Assembly (NCBI GenBank): GCA_963668185.1 | Contig: OY764162.1 | Location: 2,480,001 to 2,544,000, forward strand | Origin: G963668185 sp963668185 | Lineage (GTDB): Bacteria; Chloroflexota; Dehalococcoidia; Lucifugimonadales; G963668185 | Direction: 5' to 3' | Length of the DNA: 64,000 nt | Part shown: positions 49,101-55,470 of the stretch, one piece after another | Numbering within the stretch: position 1 is the first letter of the stretch | Layout of the letters: the number at the start of each line of letters is the position of its first letter | Notes under the pieces: generated by a model | The model's input: only the letters and a program-made list of their open reading frames with translations | What the model was told of the DNA's origin: nothing | Database searches by the model: none | Made by a program: the position numbers and the translations under genes

Positions 49101-49175
49101 GTCCTCGCGACGTTCATACCTGCGAGGCAGGCCGGGAGCATCCCCCCCGCCGAGGCCCTGCGGCTGGACCAGTAA
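46104..49175 (+). CDS. Large FtsX-like ABC transporter permease
   Basis: 1023 residues from GTG 46104. It holds two FtsX-type units: helices near the N-terminus and at about 310-440 (FFTTFGLFSIGVGLLLIFLIFSMLAAERKSEMGMARAVGMQRKHLVRMFLFEGAVYGIGSSLVG), a middle hydrophobic block at about 470-650, and a C-terminal FtsX set at about 890-1015 (LGVISARAVVERRHEIGVLRSIGFKRRMVQATFLSESSFIALVGIALGLILG). Large extracellular domains lie between these. The partner ATPase is immediately upstream. The exported substrate is unknown. Confidence 0.88.
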   Translation: MDTIFGAPIEVITLVLAVAFALLAGMVLYILVRDNILARMAVRNVVRRPARTALVIVGLMLATAIIGSAFTTGDSVAFSVKRDVIDSLGEVDEIVVIDRSSEVWEEGGVPDTFPESVFDEIEPALAGDPLIDGVMPMLDEVVPVINVSSQQFDVNGQVSGLDPRRAQQFGALLDQQGNPMDLAGLGPNEVYLDSEGAQEIAAAPGDVLGLALGPGALREVTVKGVVDGWYGKGQSAQVSVIASLAGAQALLSAEGQISSILISNRGDRFQGEALTEEVMSKFADLPAIEDAGLRIDPTKRDLIKLANDIGSLFMSFFTTFGLFSIGVGLLLIFLIFSMLAAERKSEMGMARAVGMQRKHLVRMFLFEGAVYGIGSSLVGAVVGIGLGLLLVRVSASIFSSTNEGFELAPHVEAYSVLVSFLVGGVITLITVWFASRRVSRLNIVRAIRDIPEPSMARAGRRTLIWGIVVTVLGALVLFAGVGSSQLAAFSLGASIVPMGLAMILRWRGVSQRAVLSGVGLWLVVYWLLPASVIEGIKDDWNQDFSIFFLSGVGVVAGAVLLTVNNSPVVLAIVTQTLGRFRRFTPVIKSAVSYPLRFGFRTGLSIAMFAVVIFSVVVMSSLNEAFSQLFNDQARLGGGYEVMAFSSGDLNPIGNTAEAVEANGDLSFVSRVNGVPSVGTFRTIWQAQAGLGDADADGLFEDGSEYRSTDIVGADDDFIGSNAFVIELAASEYAGPDGFDSAAVWRDIGERPGLAVVNALLLPTRNNFGFNIESDRFDFSGVEGLFLENETFEPIDVTVKDLRSGAEFKLTVVGVLDSIASQGPYPAGFYTSTRTLEQHVPRTVAPTQFFFNIEPGASDAAQRIEAAFFANGLASIDLNDEIEEAQAANRSFFDLLVAFMALGLVVGIAALGVISARAVVERRHEIGVLRSIGFKRRMVQATFLSESSFIALVGIALGLILGILMSINIVNDIRSEEPNIAFIVPWRHIVITAVGAYLFSVLATFIPARQAGSIPPAEALRLDQ

Positions 49176-49410
49176 CGACGGGGACCATTCCCCCAGGACG
49201 CGCCCGCCTTGTCTGTCCCTCCCCCGGTCTGCCGGGGAAGGGCCTGCCCATGGCGGCGCGGCGGTGCGTTGTTAATGTTCATGCGTCAATAATAGTACAG
49301 TAGTTCTCTGGGCGCAAGGGCGAGCGGGTTGGGGTGCGGACGGAGTTGGGGTGAGCGTCGGGGTGGGTGGGGTGGTGGTATTATGGCTTTAGTTTCGATA
49401 TGGGGGCTGG

Positions 49411-50304
49411 ATGTCTGCTAAGCGGAGGCTGCCGGAGTGGCTGAAGGTGAAGGCTCCGGGCGGCCCTAACTACTTGGAACTGAAGGGTTTGCTCCGTGGG
49501 CACGGGCTGCACACGGTGTGCGAGGAGGCGCACTGCCCGAACATCGGGGGGTGCTGGGAGCGGCGCACGGCGACGTTCATGATCCTGGGCAACGTCTGCA
49601 CGAGGGCTTGCCGGTACTGTGCGGTGACGTCGGGCAGGCCGGAGGGGCTGGACCTGCAGGAGCCGGTCCGGCTGGCGGAGACGGTGGTGCTGATGGGGCT
49701 CAAGTACGCGGTGATCACGTCGGTGAACCGGGACGATCTGCCGGACGGGGGGGCGTTCGTGTTCGCGGAGTGCATCCGGCAGATTCGCAGGCGCATCCCG
49801 GAGTGCAAGGTGGAGGCGCTGATACCGGACTTCCAGGGGGACGGGGGCGCGCTGCACAAGGTGATGGACGCGGGGCCGGACACGCTGAACCACAACATCG
49901 AGACGGTGCGGCGGGTGTTCCGGTCGGTGCGGCCCAAGGGGGGCTACGACCAGTCGCTGGAGTTGCTGGCGAGGGTGAAGACCCGTTACCCGGGCGCGGT
50001 GACGAAGTCGGGCATGATGGTGGGGCTGGGCGAGACGCGGGAGGAGATCGCGGAGACGATGCGGGACCTGCGGTCGGTGGACTGCGACCTGCTGACGATA
50101 GGCCAGTACCTGCGTCCGACGCCCCGGCACGCGGAGATGTCGCGCTGGTACACGCCATCGGAGTTCGAGGAGCTAAGGCGGGAGGGGGAGGCGCTGGGCT
50201 TCAAGCACGTGGCGTCGGGGCCGCTGGTGCGGAGTTCGTACCACGCGGACGAGCAGCACGAGGCGGCGACGCGGCGGGCGGCGGTGGGGTGTAAGGCCAG
50301 ATAG
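49411..50304 (+). CDS. lipA: Lipoyl synthase
   Basis: 297 residues. Auxiliary cluster ligands are CEEAHCPNIGGC; the radical-SAM motif is CTRACRYC; and the C-terminal RSSY serine ligand is visible in VRSSYHADEQ. WERRTATFMILGN, NHNIETVRRVF, TKSGMMVGLGETREE and GQYLRPTPRHAEMSRW complete the family pattern. The enzyme inserts two sulfurs into octanoyl groups on carrier proteins to form lipoyl groups. No lipB is adjacent. The next gene begins 3 nt later but is functionally unrelated. Confidence 0.94.
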   Translation: MSAKRRLPEWLKVKAPGGPNYLELKGLLRGHGLHTVCEEAHCPNIGGCWERRTATFMILGNVCTRACRYCAVTSGRPEGLDLQEPVRLAETVVLMGLKYAVITSVNRDDLPDGGAFVFAECIRQIRRRIPECKVEALIPDFQGDGGALHKVMDAGPDTLNHNIETVRRVFRSVRPKGGYDQSLELLARVKTRYPGAVTKSGMMVGLGETREEIAETMRDLRSVDCDLLTIGQYLRPTPRHAEMSRWYTPSEFEELRREGEALGFKHVASGPLVRSSYHADEQHEAATRRAAVGCKAR

Positions 50305-50307
50305 CCC

Positions 50308-51612
50308 ATGACTACCCCTAACTTTCAGAACCGCACCTTGTACCATGGCGACAACCTCGGCTTCCTGCGCGGCATGAACTCCGAGACCGTCCACCTCATC
50401 GCGACCGACCCGCCGTTTAAGAAGGGCCGCGACTTCCACGCCACGCCGGACTCGCTCGCCGCCGGCGCCCGCTTCGAGGACCGCTGGTCCTGGGACAAGG
50501 ACGTGCATCCCGACTGGGTTGATGCCATCAAGGACGAGCGTCCCGCAGTCTGGGCCGTCATCGAATCTGCCCGTGCCGCGTCCGGCCCGGACATGGCCGC
50601 GTTCCTGTGCTGGCTCGGCGTACGCATAATGGAGATGCACCGCGTCCTCCGCAACGACGGCTCCCTCTACCTCCACATCGACCACACCGCTCACGCCTAC
50701 ACCAAAGCCCTCTTGGATGCAATCTTCGGTAAGAAACAGTTCATAAACGAGATTGTATGGGCTTATCGAGGAGGTGGTGTACCCAGAACAGCGTTTGCGC
50801 GGAAGCACGACACCATCCTTTGGTACTCCAAAGGGAAGGAGGTTACATTCAACCTCGACGCTGTCCGAATTCCCTATTCGGAATCGGTCATGGATTCCTC
50901 GGCTAGCCGATACGACAAGTCATACAGAAGCAACAAAGTCTATTCTGGATACAGGCCCAACGACCTAGGCAAGCACCCTGAAGATTGGTGGACCATACAG
51001 CCGTTAATGCCCTCTGATCGCACGGAGCGCACCGGCTACCCAACGCAGAAGCCGCTCGCTCTCTACGAGCGCATCATCAAAGCATCGTCTAATCCCAGCG
51101 ATATCGTCCTCGATCCGTTCTGCGGCTGCGCCACCACGCCCGTCGCCGCCGAGCGACTCGGCAGACAATGGGTCGGCATGGACATCTGGGACGGCGCTTT
51201 CGATATCGTCAAGCAGCGCATGGAGGATAACCGCCAGCTCCTTGAAGACATTCCCGAAATCTACTACTCCACCGCGCCGCCGGTCCGTACAGACGACGGC
51301 GAGGGTGCCGCTCCGACGCTCAAGCTCAAGGTGCGAATGCCGGAGCCGCCCGGCCCCAAGATGACACACGCCGAGATGAAGGCCGTACTCATTGGCAACC
51401 ATGGCATCGAGTGCCGGGGGTGCCTGCGGCGCTTCGACGACGAGCGATACTTGCAGCTAGACCACAACACACCGCGCTCGGACGGCGGGCTGAACCACAT
51501 CTCCAACCGGCTGCTGCTCTGCGGCCCGTGCAACCTCGCCAAGTCCAACACGCTCACCCTGACCGGCCTGCGCCGCCTCAATAAGAAGAACGGGTGGATG
51601 GCGAAGGAGTGA
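50308..51612 (+). CDS. DNA methyltransferase-HNH nuclease fusion (single-chain restriction-modification protein)
   Basis: 434 residues. The methyltransferase part starts TLYHGDNLGFLRGMNSETVHLIATDPPFKKGRDF (DPPF near residue 35) with the SAM motif VLDPFCGCATTPVAAERLGRQWVGMDI near residue 270, beta class. The C-terminal 75 residues form an HNH domain: IECRGCLRRFDDERYLQLDHNTPRSDGGLNHISNRLLLCGPCNLAKSN. Nuclease and methylase are thus on one chain. Bases of about 50720-51010, encoding the likely target-recognition region, are clearly lower in GC than either end, suggesting segment exchange. Known beta-class methylases modify adenine or cytosine amino groups. Confidence 0.85.
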   Translation: MTTPNFQNRTLYHGDNLGFLRGMNSETVHLIATDPPFKKGRDFHATPDSLAAGARFEDRWSWDKDVHPDWVDAIKDERPAVWAVIESARAASGPDMAAFLCWLGVRIMEMHRVLRNDGSLYLHIDHTAHAYTKALLDAIFGKKQFINEIVWAYRGGGVPRTAFARKHDTILWYSKGKEVTFNLDAVRIPYSESVMDSSASRYDKSYRSNKVYSGYRPNDLGKHPEDWWTIQPLMPSDRTERTGYPTQKPLALYERIIKASSNPSDIVLDPFCGCATTPVAAERLGRQWVGMDIWDGAFDIVKQRMEDNRQLLEDIPEIYYSTAPPVRTDDGEGAAPTLKLKVRMPEPPGPKMTHAEMKAVLIGNHGIECRGCLRRFDDERYLQLDHNTPRSDGGLNHISNRLLLCGPCNLAKSNTLTLTGLRRLNKKNGWMAKE

Positions 51613-51616
51613 AGCT

Positions 51617-51874
51617 ATGACTGAACAACGAATCCGCTACTGGCTCAATGTTGGTACGGGCTTGATCCACAAATCCAGTTGCAGCAACTGCCTTATGACC
51701 CACGATGGGCATAGGAAGCCAGAATGGACTGGCGGCAGTCAAACCAACTGGTGGGGTCCCTACCAGACCCTCGGAGCCGCCATCGATGTAGCCATCACCA
51801 CCAATTGGACCTCCGTGCGCCTCTGCGCCCTTGGATGCGGCGACTGGCCCACAATCACCACCCCCGGCACATGA
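51617..51874 (+). CDS. Small Cys-rich protein next to the methyltransferase-HNH gene
   Basis: 85 residues. It opens IRYWLNVGTGLIHKSSCSNCLMTHDGHRKP, which has an H-x3-C-x2-C arrangement, and later carries LCALGCGDWP. This could bind zinc. The pattern YWLN...G..H.S.C resembles small proteins I recall seeing beside restriction genes, but I cannot assign a family. It starts 4 nt after the methyltransferase-HNH stop, so it is part of that unit. Its role could be regulatory or DNA-binding; that is inference. Confidence 0.65.
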   Translation: MTEQRIRYWLNVGTGLIHKSSCSNCLMTHDGHRKPEWTGGSQTNWWGPYQTLGAAIDVAITTNWTSVRLCALGCGDWPTITTPGT

Positions 51875-51903
51875 AAGGCAGCATCCGACGGCGCAGCCCA
51901 AGT

Positions 51904-51993
51904 TTCGAGGAACCGGAGTTGGATGCCCTTAAACGGCGTCGATTTGTGGCGGGGCGTTTTAGATTCCTCGGGGGACTCGGAATGACAGGTTGG
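51904..51993 (+). repeat. 90-bp direct repeat, copy 1
   Basis: It begins TTCGAGGAACCGGAGTTGG and ends with GGACTCGGAATGACAGGTTGG. The same sequence with a few changes is at 52165-52254. Both sit in the 447-bp gene-free stretch between the small Cys-rich gene and hisS. Confidence 0.9.
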
Positions 51994-52034
51994 CGTGGGG
52001 TGACGGGTTGGCGTGCGGTGGTGGGTTGTCGGCG

Positions 52035-52101
52035 GTCTTGCCCCATCCCTTCGAGGGACTCAGGGCAGGCTCTAACCTTCCCCAGCAGACTGGGGAAGGG
52101 A
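52035..52101. repeat. Dispersed hairpin repeat (CCTTCCCCAG-type)
   Basis: A copy of the GTCTTGCCCCATCC ... CTAACC unit. It ends with the perfect stem-loop CCTTCCCCAG-CAGA-CTGGGGAAGG (52076-52099: 10-bp stem, 4-base loop). The middle contains TTCGAGGGACTCAGGGCAGG. The second intact copy is at 53618-53660. Confidence 0.85.
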
Positions 52102-52164
52102 CCGGAGAGCCGGTGCGATGCTCTCGGCTGGCGGCGATGCTGTGGGCGGTACCGAGGGACGGGC

Positions 52165-52254
52165 TTCGAGGAACCGGGGTTGGATGCGCTTAAACGGCGT
52201 TGATTTGTGGCGGGGCGTCTTAGATTCCTCGAGGGACTCGGAATGACAGGTTGG
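52165..52254 (+). repeat. 90-bp direct repeat, copy 2
   Basis: It matches 51904-51993 except for a handful of substitutions, for example GGGGTT for GGAGTT and GATGCGCT for GATGCCCT. The region between the copies holds no gene. Confidence 0.9.
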
Positions 52255-52321
52255 AGCCGGGAGCGTGGCCATCTAATCGGGGTGGCTGTCGACCTTTGGA
52301 CTGGCAGGAGTAGATAGGCGA

Positions 52322-53578
52322 TTGTTTACGTCACCTAGAGGCACGTTTGATGTTTTGCCGGGGGACCAGCCGGCTTGGAGGATGTTCGAGCGGAGGGCGT
52401 CGGAGGTTGCGGCGCTGTTCGGGTATGGGCGGATCGATACGCCGCAGTTCGAGGACGCGCGGGTGTTCGCGCGGGGGATCGGCGAGGTCACGGACATCGT
52501 GGAGAAGGAGACGTACACGTTCGAGGACCGGGGCGGCGACCTGCTAACGCTGCGCCCGGAGGGCACGGCGTCTGTGGTGCGGGCGTACATCCAGCACGGG
52601 ATGCACAACCTGCCGCAGCCGGTGCGGATGTTTTACATCTGCCCGATCTTCCGGTACGAGCGTCCGCAGTCGGGCCGGTACAGGCAGCACCACCAGTTCG
52701 GCATCGAGGCGCTGGGGGACGCGGGCGCGGCGGTGGACGCGGAGGTTATCGAGCTTGGGTGGCGGTTCCTGGAGTCGCTGGGGCTTACGGAGCTTTCGCT
52801 GCTGGTGAACTCGATAGGGGACGCGAATTGCAGGCCGCCGTACGTGGACTCGTTGCAGACGCACTACGGGAAGCACGAGGGGACGCTTTGCGAGGATTGT
52901 CTGAGACGGCTGACGCGGAACCCGCTGCGGCTGCTGGACTGCAAGCAGGAGGGGTGCCAGCCGGTGGTGGAGACTGCGCCGCACATGATCGACTACCTGT
53001 GCGGCGAGTGCGCGGCGCACTGGGAGGAGATGAACGGGTGCTTGGCGGCGGCGGGGCTGTCACCGAGGATAGAGCATACGCTGGTGCGGGGGTTCGACTA
53101 CTACACGCGGACGGTGTTCGAGATAGTGCCGCCGGTGGGGGGGCGCACGAGCACGATGGTGGGCGGGGGCCGGTACGACGGGCTGGTGGAGGAGCTGGAC
53201 GGCAGGCCGACGCCGGGCATGGGGTTCGGCATGGGAATCGAGCGGGCGCTGGAGGCGGTGCGGGCGCTGGGGAAGGCGTCGGACGCGGATGCGCCGCCGA
53301 AGGTGGTGATCGCGAACCTGGGCGCGGAGGCGGCGCTGGCGGGCATCGCGGAGGCGTCGCGGCTGCGGAGCGCGGGGATCGCGGCGGTGCTTGCGCCGGC
53401 GGGGCGGAGCCTGCGGGCGCAGATGCGGTACGCGTCGTCGGCGGGGGCGACGCACGCGCTGATCATCGGGGAGAACGAGATCAGGGCGGGGGCGTACGTG
53501 CTGCGGCGGATGTCGGACGGCGAGCAGCGGGAGGTGGCGGCGGGGGGCGCGGCGGCGGCGGTGCGGGGGGATGGGTGA
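52322..53578 (+). CDS. hisS: Histidyl-tRNA synthetase
   Basis: 418 residues from TTG 52322, with AGGAG 13 nt upstream; the sequence FTSPRGTFDVLPGDQPAWR is the expected HisRS start, so this start is credible. Class II motifs: LLTLRPEGTASVVRAYI (motif 1/2 region), PVRMFYICPIFRYERPQSGRYRQHHQFGIEALG (motif 2), HTLVRGFDYYTRTVFEIV, GGGRYDGLVEELDGRPTPGMGFGMGIER (motif 3), then a C-terminal anticodon domain. It charges tRNA-His. A dispersed hairpin repeat separates it from prfA. Confidence 0.95.
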   Translation: MFTSPRGTFDVLPGDQPAWRMFERRASEVAALFGYGRIDTPQFEDARVFARGIGEVTDIVEKETYTFEDRGGDLLTLRPEGTASVVRAYIQHGMHNLPQPVRMFYICPIFRYERPQSGRYRQHHQFGIEALGDAGAAVDAEVIELGWRFLESLGLTELSLLVNSIGDANCRPPYVDSLQTHYGKHEGTLCEDCLRRLTRNPLRLLDCKQEGCQPVVETAPHMIDYLCGECAAHWEEMNGCLAAAGLSPRIEHTLVRGFDYYTRTVFEIVPPVGGRTSTMVGGGRYDGLVEELDGRPTPGMGFGMGIERALEAVRALGKASDADAPPKVVIANLGAEAALAGIAEASRLRSAGIAAVLAPAGRSLRAQMRYASSAGATHALIIGENEIRAGAYVLRRMSDGEQREVAAGGAAAAVRGDG

Positions 53579-53617
53579 GGGGCGCGGTTGCGAGATTCTC
53601 AGTCGAGGTTTACAGCC

Positions 53618-53660
53618 GTCTTGCCCCATCCTAACCTTCCCCAGCAGACTGGGGAAGGGA
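53618..53660. repeat. Hairpin repeat between hisS and prfA
   Basis: Second intact copy of the unit seen at 52035-52101: GTCTTGCCCCATCC directly followed by CTAACC and the stem CCTTCCCCAG-CAGA-CTGGGGAAGG (53635-53658). There is no T-run after it, so it is not a standard terminator. The GGGGAAGGGA at its end falls at ribosome-site distance from the TTG at 53665. Confidence 0.85.
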
Positions 53661-53664
53661 CTAT

Positions 53665-54750
53665 TTGGAACGTGACGACGACGCAAAAATGACGATGCTT
53701 GAGAAGTTGACTACGGTTGAGCGGCGGTATGAGGAGTTGGACAGGCTCCTTGCGGATCCGGACGTCTCGGCGGACTATTCGAAGGTGCAGGAGCTTGCGC
53801 GGGAGCAGGCGTCGATCAGGCAGATTGCGTCGCTTTCCACCGAGTACCGGCGGGTGCTGCGCGAGATCGACGAGACGGCGGCGCTGATCCGGGAGGAGTC
53901 GGACCAGGAGTTGGGGGCGCTGGCGCGGGAGGAACTGGAGGAGTTGGAGTCGCGGCGGGCGGAGGTGGAGCAGGAACTTAGGGTGGCGCTTATCCCGAAG
54001 GACCCGAACGACGATAAGAACGTGGTCATGGAGGTGCGGGCCGGGACGGGCGGAGAGGAGGCGGCGCTGTTCGTGGCGGACCTGTACCGGATGTACTCGC
54101 GGTACGCGCAGGGGCACCGTTGGAAGATCGAGATCATGGACGCGAACAGGACGGGCATCGGCGGGATCAAGGAGATCGTGTTCATGGTCAGGGGGGACGG
54201 CGCGTACAGCCGTCTGAAGCACGAGAGCGGGACGCACAGGGTGCAGCGGGTGCCGACGACGGAGTCGAGCGGGCGGATCCACACGTCGGCGGCGACGGTG
54301 GCGGTGCTGCCGGAGGCGGAGGAGGTGGACGTGGAGATCAAGGCGGAGGACCTGCAGACGGACATCTTCCACGCGAGCGGGCACGGGGGGCAGAACGTGC
54401 AGAAGGTGGCGACGGCGGTGCGGATCACGCACAAGCCGACGGGCATCGTGGCGACGTGCCAGGACGAGTCGTCGCAGCACAAGAACCGTGAGAAGGCGAT
54501 GGCGGTGCTGCGCGCGCGGGTGCTGGCGCAGGAGGTGGAGCGGCAACAGCGCGAGGAGTCGGCGGCGCGGCGGGCGCAGGTGGGTAGCGGGGACCGGTCG
54601 GAGCGGGTGCGGACGTACAATTTTCCGGAGCGTCGGGTGACTGACCACCGGGTGCGGCTGACGCTGCACAACCTTGACGCGGTGCTGGACGGCGAGGTGG
54701 AGCCGCTGGTGGACGCGCTGATAAGGCGGGAGCAGGAGATGAACCTATGA
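53665..54750 (+). CDS. prfA: Peptide chain release factor 1
   Basis: 361 residues from TTG 53665. The peptidyl-hydrolysis motif GHGGQNVQK (GGQ at 241-243) and the preceding GTHRVQRVPTTESSGRIHTSAATVAVLPE are intact, as is RTYNFPERRVTDHRV near the C-terminus. It ends translation at UAA and UAG. The TTG start uses ribosome-site bases supplied by the dispersed repeat. An ATG at 53689 would place the GGQ glutamine at 235, as I recall for E. coli RF1, so the shorter form is a serious alternative. Its stop overlaps the next start by ATGA. Confidence 0.93.
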   Translation: MERDDDAKMTMLEKLTTVERRYEELDRLLADPDVSADYSKVQELAREQASIRQIASLSTEYRRVLREIDETAALIREESDQELGALAREELEELESRRAEVEQELRVALIPKDPNDDKNVVMEVRAGTGGEEAALFVADLYRMYSRYAQGHRWKIEIMDANRTGIGGIKEIVFMVRGDGAYSRLKHESGTHRVQRVPTTESSGRIHTSAATVAVLPEAEEVDVEIKAEDLQTDIFHASGHGGQNVQKVATAVRITHKPTGIVATCQDESSQHKNREKAMAVLRARVLAQEVERQQREESAARRAQVGSGDRSERVRTYNFPERRVTDHRVRLTLHNLDAVLDGEVEPLVDALIRREQEMNL

Positions 54751-55223
54751 CGAAGAGATACTGGTTGGTGAAGTCTGAGCCGTCCGAGTATTCGTTTGAC
54801 GATCTGGCGAACGAGGAGGACGGCATCGCGGAATGGGACGGGGTGCGGAACTACCAGGCGCGGAACAACATGCAGGCGATGAAGGTGGGCGACGAGGTGC
54901 TGTTCTACCACTCGCAGACGAAGCCGCCGGCGGTGGTCGGCCTGGCGGAGGTGGTCGAGGAGGCGTACCCGGACGACACGGCCTGGGACCCGGCGTCGGA
55001 GCATCCGGACCCGCGCAGCACGCCGGACAACCCGCTGTGGTTCATGGTGGACATCCAGGCGAAGGGCAAGCTGCGGCGGCCGGTGTCGCTCCAGGAGATC
55101 AGGAACACGCCGGGGCTGGAAGACATGGTGCTGGTGAAGAACTCCAGGCTGTCGGTGCAGCCGGTGACGGAGGAGGAGTGGCGGATCGTGCTGGACCTGG
55201 GGGCGCGGGGCGAGGAGGGGTAG
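54747..55223 (+). CDS. EVE domain-containing protein
   Basis: 158 residues. Hallmarks: KRYWLVKSEPSEYSFDDLAN, WDGVRNYQARNNMQAMKVGDEVLFYHSQTKPPAVVGLAEVVEEAYPD, NPLWFMVDIQAKGKL. This is the EVE (PUA-like) fold, whose members bind modified bases in DNA or RNA. It is coupled to prfA by an ATGA overlap. EVE proteins also occur in restriction systems against modified DNA, but the placement after prfA suggests a housekeeping role. Confidence 0.92.
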   Translation: MTKRYWLVKSEPSEYSFDDLANEEDGIAEWDGVRNYQARNNMQAMKVGDEVLFYHSQTKPPAVVGLAEVVEEAYPDDTAWDPASEHPDPRSTPDNPLWFMVDIQAKGKLRRPVSLQEIRNTPGLEDMVLVKNSRLSVQPVTEEEWRIVLDLGARGEEG

Positions 55224-55235
55224 GCGCGCGGGGGA

Positions 55236-55355
55236 GGCCCCATCCCGGCCTTCCCCCTCGGGGGACTCGGGGCAGGCTCCGCAGACTGGGGAAGAGGTCA
55301 GAGACCCCACCCGACCACCTCTGGATTCCGACCTCCGCCGGAATGACGGTTAGGC
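55236..55355. repeat. Composite dispersed repeats after the EVE gene
   Basis: The CCCCATCCCGGCCTTCCCC...GACTCGGGGCAGGCTCC...GCAGACTGGGGAAG unit is a degenerate relative of the 52035 repeat. It is followed by a GGATTCCGACCTCCGCCGG-type unit ending AATGACGG, as at about 17110. These fill most of the 247-bp gap before the exporter operon. Confidence 0.75.
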
Positions 55356-55402
55356 AAAGGTCTGCCGGGTTGTTCATACTTTCTTGACAATGGGCCGCTA
55401 GG

Positions 55403-55431
55403 TTGACGCCTGTGATTGGAGCAAGCATAGG
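55403..55431 (+). promoter_or_regulatory. Weak candidate promoter of the exporter operon
   Basis: TTGACG (55403-55408) and CATAGG (55426-55431) are 17 bp apart, 40 bp before the adaptor ATG. A second TTGACA lies at 55384-55389 without a matching -10. The -10 is a poor match, so this is tentative. Confidence 0.35.
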
Positions 55432-55470
55432 TCAGGGCGGGCGTTGGCCCGCCGCGAGGTCGTTTAATCG

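Noticed and set aside
53635..53658. Stem-loop between hisS and prfA as a terminator
   Set aside because: The stem is strong but no T-run follows, and the same unit occurs elsewhere as a dispersed repeat; called as repeat only.
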